Assembly: GCA_036417435.1 (NCBI GenBank)
Contig: CM070903.1
Location: 83,507,501 to 83,571,500, forward strand
Reading direction: 5' to 3'
Source: Inia geoffrensis
Taxonomy: Eukaryota > Chordata > Mammalia > Artiodactyla > Iniidae
Length of the DNA stretch: 64,000 bases
Shown here: piece by piece, positions 35,668-48,241 of the stretch
How positions within the stretch are numbered: position 1 is the stretch's first letter
Layout of the letters: every line of letters begins with the position of its first letter
Position numbers and translations under genes: made by a program
Notes under the pieces: generated by a model
The model's input: only the letters and a program-made list of their open reading frames with translations
Databases searched by the model: none
What the model was told of the DNA's origin: nothing

Positions 35668-37238
35668 TCTTTAAATTTATTTTTTATACAGCAGGTTCTT
35701 ATTAGTTATCTATTTTATACATATTAGTGTATATATGTCAATCCCAATCTCCCAATTCATCCCACCATGACCCACACGCGATTTCCCCCCTTGGTGTCCA
35801 TACATTTCTTTTCTACATCTGTGTCTCTATTTCTGCCTTGCAAACCGGTTCATCTGTATCATTTCTCTAGATTCCACATATATACGTTAATGTACGATAT
35901 TTGTTCTTCTCTTTCTGACTTACTTCACTCCATGTGACAGTCTCTAGGTCCATCCACGTCTCTACAAATGACCCAACTTTGTTCCTTTTTATGGCTAATA
36001 TTCCACTGTATATATGTACCACATCTTCTTTATCCATTCATCTGTTGATGGGCATGTAGGTTGCTTCCATGACCTGGCTATTGTAAATAGTGCTGCAATG
36101 AACATTGGGGTGCATGTGTCTTTTTGAATTATGGTTTTCTTTGGGTATATGCCCAGTAGAGGGATTGCTGGCTCATATGGTAATTCTATGCTTAGTTTTT
36201 TAAGGAACCTCCATACTGTTCTCCACATGGGCTGTATCAATTTACATTCCCGCCAACAGTGCAAGAGGGTTCCCTTTTCGCCACACCCTCTCCTGCATTT
36301 GTTTTAATTTATTTATTTTTGGCTGCATTGGGTCTTCGTTGCTGCACGCAGGCTTTCTCTACTAGTAGTGAGTAGGGGCTACTCTTCATTGCGGTGCGTG
36401 GGCTTCTTGTTGAGGTGGCTTCTCTTGTTGCGGAGCATGGGCTCTAGGCGCGTGGGCTCAGTAGTTGCGACGCTCGGGCTTAGTTGCTCCATGGTATGTG
36501 GATCTTCCCAGACCAGGGATCGAACCCGTGTCCCCTGCATTGGCAGGCGTATTCTTAACCACTGCGCCACCGGGGAAGTCCTCCAGCATTTGTTGTTTGT
36601 AGATTCTCTGATGATGCCCATTCTAACTGGTGTGAGGTGATACCTCATTGTACTTTTGATTTGCATTTGTCTAATAATTAGTGATGCTGAGCAGCTTTTC
36701 ATGTGCTTCTTGGCCATATGTTTGTCTTCTTTGGAGAAATGTCTGTTTAGGTCTTCTGCCCATTTTGTGACTGGGTTTTTTTTTTTTAATATTGAGCTGC
36801 ATGAGCTGTTTATATATTTTAGAGATTAATCCTTTGCCCATTGATTCATTTGCAAATATTTTCTCCCATTCTGAGGATTGTCTTTTAGTCTTGTCTATAG
36901 CTTCCTTTTGCTGTGCAAAAGCTTTTAAGTTTCATTAGGTCCCATTTGTTTATTTTGTTTTTATTTCCATTACTCTAGAAGGTGGGTCAATAAAGATCTT
37001 GCTATGATTTATGTCACAGTGTTCTTCCTATGTTTTCTTCTAAGAGTTTTATAGTGTCTGGTCTTACATTTAGGTCTTTAATCCATTTTGAGTTTATTTT
37101 TGTATATGGTGTTAGGGAGTGCTCTAATTTCATTCTTTTACATGTAGCTGTCCAGTTTTCCCAGCAGTACCTATTGAAGAGACTGTCTTTTCTCCACTGT
37201 ATATCCTTGCCTCCTTTGTGATAGATTAGTTGACCATA
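35668..37238 (-). mobile_element. L1 3' part on minus strand, interrupted by a SINE
   Basis: From the 3' UTR (atttattttttatacagcag at 35677) through the ORF2 C-terminus (35995-36264) and, right of the SINE, further ORF2 ([20 protein letters not shown], about 37060-37120). It stops abruptly at about 37238 against a SINE fragment. Sense to VPS8. Confidence 0.92.
36290..36594 (-). mobile_element. Long CHR SINE in L1, with target-site duplication
   Basis: SINE at 36304-36580, head GGGGACTTCC-type at the right (caccggggaagtcc), long body rich in gggctcagtagttg. The flanks CTCCTGCATTTGTT (36290-36303) and CTCCAGCATTTGTT (36581-36594) are a 14-bp duplication with one change; the L1 reads through. 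Confidence 0.95.
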
Positions 37239-37369
37239 TAGGCTCAGTAGTTGTGGCACAATGGCTTAGTTGCTCTGCAGCCTGTGGGATCTTCCCAGAC
37301 CAGGGCTGGAACCTGTGTCCCCTGCATTGGCAGGCAGATTCTTAACCACTGTGCCACCAGGGAAGTCCC
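37239..37369 (-). mobile_element. Truncated CHR SINE at an L1 breakpoint
   Basis: Contains ggctcagtagttgtggcaca to ccaccagggaagtccc. The A-tail side is missing and it abuts L1 directly without a target-site duplication. Confidence 0.88.
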
Positions 37370-37859
37370 TGCATTAGTATTTTTAATGTATGCCAGTTTA
37401 ATAGGTATTTTTAAAACTTTGCCAGTTTTTTAAAATGGCATCATATTGCTATTTTAACTGGTATTTCTTTGATCACTGGTGAAGTTCAACATTTTTTCAC
37501 ATTTTATTGGACAACAAAACTTTTTTATGCCCTTCGCCCATATTTCCAGCAAAGCTTTAGTTCTACGCAGAGACTGGAAACACTTTCTTGGTACTATTGT
37601 ATTCCTTCGTTCCCTTGGACACAAGCGTTTTCTGGATCAAAGGGAAGTGACCAAATTTATAGAATCTTAAGAATCGGATTGTTATGCTGGTCTGGCAAAG
37701 AGGTGAACACTTGGACAGTAATAGAGGTGTGGCTGTCTATCCATTTTCCACAGTCACAATCAATTGATGGTATGAATTCCCTTGTTTTAAATCCTTTTTA
37801 TTCTTACTTTAAGAATATAAACTCTTCACCAGAGTCTTACATTCTAATAAGAATGTGGC
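37370..37859 (-). mobile_element. Diverged old L1 fragment, low certainty
   Basis: aactggtatttctttgatca, ctggtgaagttcaacatttt, cacattttattgg resemble the reverse of old L1 3' text. The remainder (37560-37850) is not recognised. Confidence 0.45.
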
Positions 37860-38290
37860 CCTATCTCTTAAACTTCATTCCTTGCTATGTTCCTCTTTAG
37901 TCACTATGTTCCAGACTGATGTTTTTTCAGTTCCTTGAACAAGTCATTTCCCTCCTCAGTTCCTCTGTGTTTGCTGTTCTCTTTTGCTTGGAATGTTCTT
38001 CCCAGGTCTGGTAGCATCTTATTTTCATCTCTGCACACAGATATTCCCTGACCACCCAATAAAAAGTAGGTTTCCCTTCTGTTATTCTTCCTATAACATT
38101 CTATTCTTTCCCCTCTCAGCACTCACATACCTATCACAATTTGAAATTATATGTTTGATAGTTTACTTAATTACTGTCTAGCTCTCTTACTAGATGGTAA
38201 GCTACATGATGTTAGAATCTATTTTTTTGTTGTTGTTCACCAGTGTATACTTGGTACCAAAAACAGTGTTTGGTCCAAAGTAGGTATATA
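37860..38290 (+). mobile_element. L2 LINE fragment
   Basis: tgcttggaatgttcttccca, tattccctgaccacccaata, tcagcactcacatacctatc, actagatggtaagctacatg follow L2 in order. Confidence 0.8.
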
Positions 38291-40894
38291 TTATATATTG
38301 GCTGAAGTAATGAATCACTTAATACTAGGGTATAATAACAAGATTATTGGAAAATGGGCAATAATCTCCTCAAACAGATTCATTTATAGTAGGGTATTTA
38401 TCACCTCTCTGCACTTCCGAGACATATTAATCTTCATTTAATTTGTAAGTTTAATTTAGAAGATACTCTTTTGAGAAATGCTGCTATCACCAAAAATGGA
38501 AATCTCATTTTTTAGCATTTAATTTGAATCTAACATATTTATAACAGGGAGGTAATACTCTTTAAAAATGGACAAAACAGGGCATAATACCAGTGTTTCT
38601 ATTTCATTAAATGGCATGTAAAACAAATCTCCAGTTTATAGTGGGAATCCAAAATTAATAAGCAATGCTTAATGGTTAACAGAAAATTATGACCAGTGAG
38701 CATAAATGTCATTTATTGAATAATTTCTTCAAAGCTGTAAATACTTCCATCTGACTTTATTTGTAAATTTATACCAAAAGACAAAACATTTTCTTAGACA
38801 ATTCTAAAAACCAAGAAATAAAACCAGCTCCAAGTACCAGGGAAAATATCAGCTTATTTCTTTTAATTCTCTCCTTTTGTGATTATTAAAGGATGAGTAG
38901 GCAGCTATATGTTTACTTCCAATCCCCTTCTTCTTCAGATATTTACCTCCTAGTGAAAAAACAAAAAACTCTGATACTGGACTAATGTACCTGGCTCTTT
39001 ACTAATAAGTGATGATATATCCAATTCTGAAAAGATATCAAGCAATACATAATAAGACTTTCTAAAGAGTCTCCAAATGCTCTTGGTTTTTGAAGTTTTA
39101 AAAGGAATAACAACTGGAATGTTTCTGGCACATAATAATGTGTTAGCTTATTACTATCTCTCAAGAACTCTAAACTCTGTTAATAATATACTAATGTTAA
39201 AACTAAAATCTAGTAAATCTTCAATTTTACTTCTTTGAATTTATATCAAGTTGCTGTTGACCAAGAATTATTATTTTTTAAACGAATAGCAAGTTAATTT
39301 CTTCTAATCCTAATCAGTGCCAATTAAGATAGTTATTTGTTACTATAAATTTAATAAAAGAATAATCTAAGATAAAATTACTCCTATTCTATTCTATTCT
39401 ATTGGAATAACATTTGTTGAGAAAATATAATAGCATGATAAGAACTTCAGTTGAAATTAGTTTCTCAAATGTATTTTATCTGTGAGTAATATATAGCAAA
39501 AGCAAAACAGAAAATCAGACTTTCAAGGTCTACTTTTTGGACCTCTATTTCAGATTAAGCTACTGTAAACCTGAGGTGGGGGGGAGTGGAGATAAGGAAA
39601 GAAAGAAAGAAATCTGAGTTATTTCTTTTCATTTGCTTTCAAAGAATAAAATGCTTATTCCAAAGGAAAGCAGGCTTTCTGGGGGAATAACTCCAATCAT
39701 GTCTGTGCAGACCTGTTGGGAAGCAATTGATGTGTCACATTTTTGTTTTTCACCAGTTGTAAAAAACAGAAATGAGACTAAGAGAGGCAAGAAGAAAGAC
39801 TTTACCCACCAAACCACAGTTTTGAGGGTAACTGTTACATCCTGTTGAGTCAGAGTCAGTAATTGAAGAAGTAAAAGTCAATCATCTCAAGTCCTGGAAA
39901 AGGATGAAATAAAAAGCTATCTGACAGAAGGATCACATTACAAGGGCAGTGGAAAGCTTCAAATGTATTCAGTATCTACTGAGGGTAGGAAGCAACAGGT
40001 GGAAGCTGACCGGCAACCTCAGCTTGATTTTGAAGTCACTGGGACACATACCTCTGCTTCTCTCCATGCACTGGTTAGGAACTTAATAACCAAGGGTGAC
40101 AGATTTTCAAAGGAAATTAAAAGAGCAAAGTAGAACTTTCATGAAATTAAGATTGATAAGAACCATCATATATAGAATTAGTTATTTTCATTTTAAATTC
40201 TCTTACAATTAAAAATATGAATGGCTCATACAATGGTAAGAAATCTTAAGTTAGCACAGCCAAGTATAGACATATTTTAAAAATCAGCTTTGTCAGGTTT
40301 CAATAAAGCCAGAATGCTAAAAATAGAACAGATTGGAGGCAGGAAAACTGAGGGTGATGACGGTTCTAAAAACTTGAATTCAAATACTGGCCCTCCCTCT
40401 CTTAGCTACATACAGTTCCTTCAGCTAAACTTGTTGTGAAGATGAGCATAAACACATCTAAAGCATGTGTTTGATAAATTTCATTTTCTCTTTCCTTGCA
40501 TTACCACCCCACTAGATCTTTTTACAGTATCTTAGCTAGAAAAACAAAGGAGACAGACAGCTAGAGGAAAAGTTAAGAAATCCAAGATAGTTCTCATTCT
40601 ATTTTGCTTCATTAATTAGGAAGCATCAAACAGAGATTTCAAGAGGATCTGATCAGTAATCTCACTTGGGTTTTCCTAAAGAATGAAAAGGTTGAGTCAC
40701 CTCTCCTGCCCTGCAGAACGGGATAGCCTCAGAAATAAAGTTGTCTTTGACATATAGATCCAACTTCAAAATAATTTCCCTTTTCTCGATGCTCTGAGAG
40801 CAGGCAGGGAGGAAGTCAATGAAACAGATTACTGTCTTTCTTGTGTGAGGTGTGGGGATGTGGGAACATGGCAACTAATGTAGTATAAATGTCT
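38291..40894. other. VPS8 intron, no gene; short tandem repeats only
   Basis: 2.6 kb without recognised transposon. (ATTCT)n at 39391-39411 and (GAAA)n at 39597-39612. The small overlapping frames have no similarity that I know. Confidence 0.45.
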
Positions 40895-42425
40895 TCAAAA
40901 TTCAACACCCTTTCATGTAAAAAATCCTCGACAAAACATGGAATAAAAGGAAACTTCCTAAACATGATATAAAGATTATACACAAAAAGCCTACAGTTAA
41001 CATTATACTTAATAATGAAAAACTGAATACTTTCTCCCTACGATCAGTAACAAGACAAGGATGTCTATTCTTACCATTCCTATTCAATGCTGTACTGGAG
41101 GCCAATGCAACAAGGTGAGAAAAAGAAATAAAAGGTATAAAATTGGAAAGGAAGAAATAAAACAGTAATTATTTGCATTTGATATGATTATCTATGTATA
41201 AAATACCAAAGAATCTACAAAAAAGTACTGGTACTAATAAGTAAGCTTAGTAAGGTCACTGGTCACTAGATAAAAGATCAACATGCAAAAATAAATTATA
41301 TTTTTATGTTCTAGGAATGAACGATTAGAAATTGAAATGTAAACAGGGACTTCCCTCGTGGTCCAATGGTTAAGAATCTCCCTTCCAATACAGGGGACGT
41401 GGGTTCGATCCCTGGTCAGGGAACTAAGATCCCACAAGCCGTGGGGCAACTAAGCCTGCGCACCGCAACTACTGAGCCCACGTGCTCTAGAGCCCATGCA
41501 CCACAACTAGAGAGTCTGAGGGCCACAACTACTGAGCCTGCACACTCTGGAGCCTGTGTGCCACAAAAAAGGGCCCATATGCCGCAACAAAAGATCCCAC
41601 ATGCTGCAATGGTGATCCCATGTACCACAACTAAGACCTGATGCAGCCAAATTAAAAAAAAAGAAATATAAAATAGTAAAATATATAATAGCATCAAAAG
41701 TCATCAAATACTTAGAAATGAATCTTACAAAACTACCACAAGATTTATATGCCAAAAACTATAAAACACTGATGAAATGAATCAAAGAAGATTTACATAA
41801 AGTGGGAGCTATACCATGTTAATGGATTGGACTCAATATCACTAAGATGTCAACTCTCCCCAGTTGATCTAGATATTCAACACAATACCAATAAAATCCA
41901 AGCATGATTTTTTTTTGTAGAAATTGACAGGCTGATTTTTAAATTTATATGGAAAAGCAAGTAGAATAGCCAATGTTAGAAAGAAAAACAAACTTTGAGG
42001 ACTCACTACCTGATATCCAGATTTACTATAAAGACACAGTATTGGAGCAAGGATAGATACATAGATCAATGGAACAGAATAGAAAGTATAGAAATAGACC
42101 CACATATACATGGTCAATTGATTTTTGACTAAGGTACAAAGGCAATTCAATGGATAGCCACATGCAAAAGAAAGAACCTCAATCCTTATCTCACATGCTA
42201 TTAAAAATTAACTCCAAATGGATCAGTGGTTGCCAGGGATTGGAGGGTGGAGGAAAAGGCTGACTACAAAGAGCTACGGGGGACTTTTGAGGGAGGTGAT
42301 GATACTGCTCTATGTCTTGATTGTAAAGGTGGTTGCCAAAACTTGCAGAAAGTGAATTTTACTGTTTATAAATTATGTATTAAAATACACAATTGCATAT
42401 AAAATTGTGTTTTTTAAAAAAAGGA
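40895..42425 (+). mobile_element. Old L1 ORF2 and 3' end with a nested SINE
   Basis: ORF2 text begins at ttcaaaattcaacacccttt, continues past cgatcagtaacaagacaagg, and after the SINE gives gatcaatggaacagaataga at about 42065. Near 42215 it jumps to the 3' UTR (gatcagtggttgccagggat), so the C-terminus is deleted. Frames are fully decayed. Confidence 0.85.
41346..41660 (+). mobile_element. Long CHR-type SINE in old L1
   Basis: Starts GGGACTTCCCTCGTGGTCCA, has the B-box-like GGGTTCGATCCC, then repeated caactactgagcc and gccgcaacaaaa units, and an A-tail. Imperfect flanks GAAATGTAAAC/GAAATATAAAA. Confidence 0.93.
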
Positions 42426-42769
42426 AAAAAGTCTATTTTAGCCTCTGAGGACTATCTAGGAAGAAAGAAAAACATCTAATTGGTAATATCCAGGCAATAA
42501 TACACATGTAATCACAAGTTATTTATCAACAGGATGTAACTGAAACATAAAAAACACTTAAGTGCCCCAAGATGTAAAGCCTTAAGTATCTGCATAAATA
42601 AGATTCCCCCATCTGCATTTGAATTCAGCTTGGAAAGATTCTAGAAATCACAGGACCTGTTTTTTCTTTCCTAAATGCAAACAAGGAAGCATTCTGGATG
42701 ACTAATAAAATTTTCAATCCAGAAACATATTCAACATCTTTACCTGTATGTCCTGCAGACAGCTCTAAC
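42426..42769. other. Intronic sequence, nothing recognised
   Basis: No frame or repeat that I can name. Confidence 0.4.
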
Positions 42770-43645
42770 TCCAACAATGAATTCTTTGTCTTATTCCCAA
42801 ATATGTTCTTTGTTCATTGTTTTCCATCTCAGTAAATGGTACCACCATCCATTTGAGTTTAAACAAGAAATCTGGGTGTTATCTTTGACTCCTCCCTGTC
42901 TTGTCTCCCCCACCAACCAATTTATTTATCACCAAGTCCTGATAATTCTACCTCTCAAATATAGGATCTCTGCTGTAAAGCAGAAAAGAGTACAGAACTA
43001 GAACTTGAGCATAATTGAATCTAGAAGGTGAAAGACAGTGGTATGAGATGAAGTTAGTGAGGTAGGCAGGGACCATATTAATTATTTTGATTTTTGTACT
43101 CATCTCAGACACATCTCAAATATGTACTCTTTTCTCCATCCCAACTTCCGCCATCCTAGTACAAGTTACCATTCCTTTCCTCAGAATTATTTCAATATTC
43201 TTGGTTTCCCTACATCCATTCTTGTTTCCCTTTCAATTCATTTTCTGCACTGCCGTTCTTTTAAAAGTACTATTCTGAAAAAAAAATACTATTTTGATCA
43301 TATCATTCCTCCTTTAAAGCCCTTCAATGTCTTCCTGTTTCTTTACCACAAACATAAAAATAATTAATATGGTCCCTGTTTACCTACCAATTTCATTTAA
43401 TACCATTCTTTCACCCTCTAGATCCAACCATACTCAGTGCCTAGTTCCAGCAGAGATGCTTTGTTTGTTCTATATATTGTTCCCTGACTGGAATACTCCT
43501 CCTCCTTCCTACCCTTGCACTTAAACTTTATCTTCTTTTTTTCCTTCAGAGGCAGCTAACATGGCATTTTGAGGAAGTCTTCCATGACCTCTCATGTCTA
43601 GATTAGGTCTACTCATTATCTGCTCTTACGGCACAGTTCATCTGT
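42770..43645 (+). mobile_element. L2 LINE fragment
   Basis: ccatctcagtaaatggtacc, tctttgactcctccctgtct, ctttaaagcccttcaatgtc, ccctgactggaatactcctc follow L2 order. 42985-43085 is an unrelated short interruption. Confidence 0.8.
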
Positions 43646-43689
43646 AAGTACTTGTGGTATAATAAAAAATATTATTTGGTCTTTGTCCC

Positions 43690-44480
43690 TGGTTCCTGTC
43701 TCGTAGTTCTTAAAACTCTTGGACTCTCCTGAGTGAAAAGAGTGCCTTTTGAATGCTAATGAGATGACTGGTACCTGGGGACCCCTAGATAGTTTCAGGA
43801 CGGCAGCTGGTCACCAGAAAGATCAAGCCATGGCTAGAGGATTAGAACTTTCAGTTCTCCCCTCCCTGTCCTTCCCCCAATCCCATGTATAGGGAGGAAA
43901 GAGGGGCTAGATATTGAGTCTAATCACTAACAGCCAGTGATTTAATCAATCATGGCTATGTAATGGAACTTCCAATAAAAAACCCTAAATGTTGAGGTTC
44001 AAGGAACTTCTGAATTGGTGAGCACACTGATATACTGGGAAGATGGTATGCCAAGAGAGGGCACTGAAGCTTCGGGCACCCTCTTCCCCCCATGCCTTGC
44101 CCTATGCACTTCTTTCATATGGCTACTCCTGAGTTGTATCATTTATAATAAATGGGTAAAAGTAAAGTATGTTCCTAAGTTCTATGAGTTGTTCTGGTGT
44201 ATTATCAAACCTGGGGGAGTGGGTCATGGGGACCCCTAAATTTGTAAGTCAGATAGAAGAGCATGTAATCTGGGCACCCCATTTGTAACTGGTGTCTGAA
44301 GTGAGGACAGTCTTATGGGAATGACCTTTAAACCTGTGGAGTCTGACGCTAATTCCTGGTGGTTAGTGTCAGAATTTAATTGCATTATTGGACATCCAGT
44401 TGGTATCCAAAGAACTGACGGAATTGGTGTCAGAACTGATGATGGAAAAGACGCCAACTATTCAGTGTCAGAAAGAACTT
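43690..44480 (+). mobile_element. LTR-like retroelement remnant
   Basis: It resembles a solitary LTR: tggaacttccaataaaaaac, agcttcgggcaccctcttcc, gtatcatttataataaatgg with AATAAA at 44147-44152, then ttctatgagttgttctggtg, tgtctgaagtgaggacagtc and ggtggttagtgtcagaattt. I cannot assign the family; no internal retroviral genes are attached. Borders approximate. Confidence 0.5.
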
Positions 44481-44926
44481 AAGAACACTTTCTGAAAATC
44501 TGTTTATAATTTCTTTGGTCATAAACTCTAAAAGACAAATGTCCTGTCTGTAATTGTATCCCCAGTGCCTGGCACACAGTTCCATTATCTATTGGATGAA
44601 TATATAAACTAATGCCTATCACTGGAGTGTAGAAATTCTGTCAACTGTTACCTAGGCGAAGCTAGGTCAGGGTTTTTTTTCCCTGGGTCTGATTTTGACT
44701 TAACACTGAAAGCTGATAAACCAAAGAGAAAAAAGCAACAGGTCCAACTTTTCACTATGTGGTGTTAAGGTCAACTACAGGATAGGGTGGCATAGAGGAA
44801 GGACCAGGAAACAGCAAATTAAGTAAATGTGCTGAGGCCTGTAGGACCTGAAAAAACATGACGCCAGGCCTAAAAGACATTGTTAAGAAAAGACCATCTG
44901 CATCTTGCCATGAAAACAAGTCTTAC
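44481..44926. other. Intronic sequence with an L2 tip
   Basis: 44535-44600 (gtatccccagtgcctggcac) is an L2 3' tip. Then unique sequence up to the VPS8 exon donor. Confidence 0.5.
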
Positions 44927-45092
44927 CTGTGATGGGGTTATTCTTCCCTTTTTAACTTCAGATGAATTCTCACTCAACTTTCCTACTTTGTTAATTGAGC
45001 TGCATTTGTAGCACGTCCATCTTGTTTGCCCCTCAATTTCTATGGTGCACTCCTTGCTTTGCAGACAGAATGAGTGATACAAATGGCCACAG
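44927..45092 (-). CDS. VPS8: VPS8 internal coding exon with the core of the RING-H2 finger
   Basis: Minus-strand exon of 166 bp: one base completing the split serine, then 55 codons. It reads (S)CGHLYHSFCLQSKECTIE, then GQTRWTCYKCSS, and ends KKGRITPSQ. The C-x-H-x2-H, a following Cys and the C-x2-C (CYKC) provide the remaining RING-H2 zinc ligands; with CSIC of the previous exon the set is complete. The acceptor is CATTTTGCAG and the donor is CAG|GTAAGA. The open frame continues a short way into both introns, but the splice sites and homology fix the true borders. It is followed, after a very long 24,211-bp intron full of transposons, by the 54-bp exon at 20662. I see no disabling change. 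Confidence 0.93.
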
Positions 45093-45250
45093 CTGCAAAA
45101 TGAAGGCAACCAATTGACATTTTTCATTATCATAAAATCATAAACCTAAGTTGTGTTAAAGTGTATTTAAAAGTGATAAATATTTCCAATAAGCTGAAAT
45201 GCACTGGTGGGGTATAGGTTAAGAAACAAGGAAGGGGATTTACTCGTTGC

Positions 45251-45481
45251 TGTCCTCTCTTTTTTTTTTTTTTTTTTTTTTTTGCGGTATGCGGGCCTCT
45301 CACTGCTGTGGCCTCTGCTGCCGCGGAGCACACGCGCAGGCTCAGCGGCCACGGCCCACGGGCCCAGCCGCTCCGCGGCATGTGGGATCCTCCCAGACCG
45401 GGGCACGAACCCGTATCCCCTGCATCGGCAGGCGGACTCCCAGCCACTGCGCCACCAGGGAAGCCCTGTCCTCTCTTTTTT
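45251..45481 (-). mobile_element. CHR SINE with 15-bp target-site duplication
   Basis: SINE at 45266-45466, long poly(T) at left and ccaccagggaagccc at right. The flanks TGTCCTCTCTTTTTT at 45251-45265 and 45467-45481 are identical, pointing to a fairly recent insertion. It lies 160 bp upstream (in the gene sense) of the RING exon acceptor. Confidence 0.95.
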
Positions 45482-45814
45482 AAAATCCAGACTCACGTAT
45501 TTGCGCACTTAAGTTATGAGCATGAACAGCATCACAGTTCTCTGATTACAAACCACCAGGGGATGAGTTGAACTTCCGTTAATTTCTCAAAATATGAAAC
45601 ATTTTTAGACAGTTTGAAAAAAAGTCAATTGGGGAAAATCATAATTATATAAGTAATTTTATAATAACATGAGTGGTCTGCCTCATCAAATTCAAGAGTC
45701 ATGATTTGATTAATAAGCATTTAAAAAATGTCAGTGTTACAGGAAATTCTAACATTATTCCTATGAAGAAATTCCCTACTGAATACACTACATTACCAAA
45801 TAAGCCTTCCAGAA
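45482..45814. other. Intronic sequence, nothing recognised
   Basis: AT-rich, no frame, no named repeat. Confidence 0.45.
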
Positions 45815-47200
45815 ATGAGTGTTGAGTATAATTCTAAGTCATCTTCACTGATTCCTCCTCATTTCTCCAACCTGAAATCTTGGACCACCTCAGACATCAA
45901 TCCTTTTCTCTTCAATAGTCTTTATAATCTTCCTTTTCTCTATCCTCCCCCACATATATATATATCCATCCATCCATCCATCCTTTCTCTTCTGTAGTCT
46001 TTCTCTTCTATACTCTTCTTTCTATAGCCATCCTTGCTCCTTTAGTGATTACTTCCAGTTCCACAGCTTTAAAATACCACCTCCATGCTGGTGACTGCCA
46101 CATTTATACCTTCAGCCCAGACTTCTCTCCTCAACCTCATCTACCTGTCTCAAGACCTCTACTCTGGATGTTTAATAGGCATCTTAAATTTAACATGCCC
46201 CAAATTCTTGATTTCCACCCCTCTCCACCCCCACTGCACGCTCTCATCCAACCTTCCACATCTAAATAATGGCAACTACACTGTTCTAGTTTCTCAAGCC
46301 AAAAACTATTCTTTCTTTCACACCTAATATACAAACTATAAACAGATCTTATCAGCTATACCATCAGAATATATCCAGAATCCCACCACTGCTTACTTCA
46401 TTACAACCATCTTGGGCCATCTCTCACTTGGATTATTGCAATAGCTTAACTGGTCATTCTATTTTCACCCTTGGCTTTCTACAGTCTATTCTCACCACAG
46501 CAGTCAAAGTGATCCTTAAGACAGAGGTCAGATCATGTCAACGCTATCCTCAAAAACATCCAATGGCTTTTCATCTCAGAGCAAAAGTTTAAGTCTTTAT
46601 AATGACCCAGTTCCTACATGATTTAGCCGCTGAAGTCATCTCTTATATTTTCCCTTCACTCTGCTCAGGCAACACTAGCCTGCTCCCTTCACTACCCATC
46701 AAGTATGCCTAGCACCTGCATCATGGTTTCTGCACTTGATGATCCTCTGTCTGGGGCACTCTCCCCCTGATATTGCATGACCACTTCCTTTAGGTCTCTA
46801 CTCAAATGTTACTTACACTTCCCTAATAACTCTTTATAAATTAGTAGCTCTCAACGTTCTCTCTCCTCTATACCATGTTTTATTTTATTCATGGTAATTA
46901 TTACCTTTTTATTAATTAATTTTTAAATTGTCTGTCCACAATCACCTTAACAGTATTGCTTTCCCTGACCACTTTTCATAAAATATCTTCCCCCACAAAG
47001 GCTATATATCTCACTTAACATGTTTTTATTTTTTTCCATGTTAGTCACTATCTGGCATTTTACTTGTCTGTTTGCCTCTTTCACTAGAGTGTAAACTCCG
47101 TGAGAGCAGAACCTTTGTTTTGTTCATGTGATACCCTACCCCCTTGAACAGTACCAGACATACAGTAGGTGCTCAATAAATACTTGTTGAATGAATGGGC
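45815..47200 (+). mobile_element. L2 LINE, 1.4 kb, reaching the 3' end
   Basis: The best L2 copy: ggcatcttaaatttaacatg, tagtttctcaagccaaaaac, cttggattattgcaatagct, gatccttaagacagaggtca, and the terminus gtaggtgctcaataaatact with TTGTTGAATGAATGG at 47184-47198. Contains (ATCC)n at 45965-45984. Confidence 0.9.
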
Positions 47201-47264
47201 TGTTTGTGTGATGAAAACTACTTCCTCTTCCAACCACCAAATCTACCAATCTTCCTGTATCTGT

Positions 47265-47505
47265 AATAACAGAAGCCAACACTTATATAGTGCTTACTAT
47301 ATGTCAGCATGGTTACAAGTGTCTTATGTAAATTATCTCATTTAATCTTCACGAAACCCTATCAAGTAGGTATCCCAATTTACAGATGAAGAAACTAAGA
47401 CGTAAAGAGATGAAATAACTTGTCAAAGTCTCATAGCTAGTAGTGGCAGAGTCAGGATTTGAACTCAAGATTTAAAGTCTGGCTCCAGAGTCCATCTTAT
47501 ATTGC
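47265..47505 (-). mobile_element. MIR SINE, well preserved
   Basis: taataacagaagccaacact, tatagtgcttactatatgtc, attatctcatttaatcttca, aatttacagatgaagaaact, gtcaggatttgaactcaaga: nearly full-length reverse MIR. Confidence 0.88.
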
Positions 47506-47514
47506 CTCTATCCA

Positions 47515-48150
47515 TATATTCTGGATGAGCTGTCTCCTCCTGATATCAAACTTTCCATTTTTGCACTAAACTCCCTTTCTCTTTGTACTGTGGCTTTAAG
47601 TATCATTTACATGCTGATGATTTCTAAATTTATATTTCCAGGACATGTCTCTGACTAGAATAACTGTCTACCTGACATTCCTACTTGAATGTTTAAAGGG
47701 CATCTCAAACCTAACATCTCCAAGACAAGACTCTTGATTTCCCCAGCTCCTCATGCCTGTTCCTTCTCAGCTTAGAGGATGGTACCACATTCATCCAGTA
47801 GCTCAGGCCGAAGATGTTTTTCCCTCTCACTTCACATCTAATACCTCACCAAGTTAACACTTCCCTTAAAATATATTCTGAACCTTCGCTCCTACCTCTC
47901 TCATTCTGCTCAAATGTCACTTCCTTAGACATGTTTTTCCTCATTATAGTGTCTTAAAATAGTACTCTCACCCTGAATGCTTCTTCTTTCCATCCCCTTA
48001 CCCTGTGTTTTATTTCGCTCCATAGCTCTTATTACTCTGTATTTATTTACCGCCTGACCACCCTAACACCCTATCCTCCTGACTCCCATGCAGAATGTAA
48101 GGTTTATAAGGGCAGGAACTTTGCCTTGTTTTGTTCACTGGCAGAACGAT
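47515..48150 (+). mobile_element. L2 LINE fragment
   Basis: catgctgatgatttctaaat, gggcatctcaaacctaacat, attctgctcaaatgtcactt, gcagaatgtaaggtttataa follow L2 order; ends before its terminus. Confidence 0.82.
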
Positions 48151-48241
48151 TGACTGGGGCTGTGTGTCCACGTGTATTTCTGCCTGGCAATACCATACAC
48201 GCACATACACCATGTGTGTCACATTTCCTTCCCTTTCTTAC

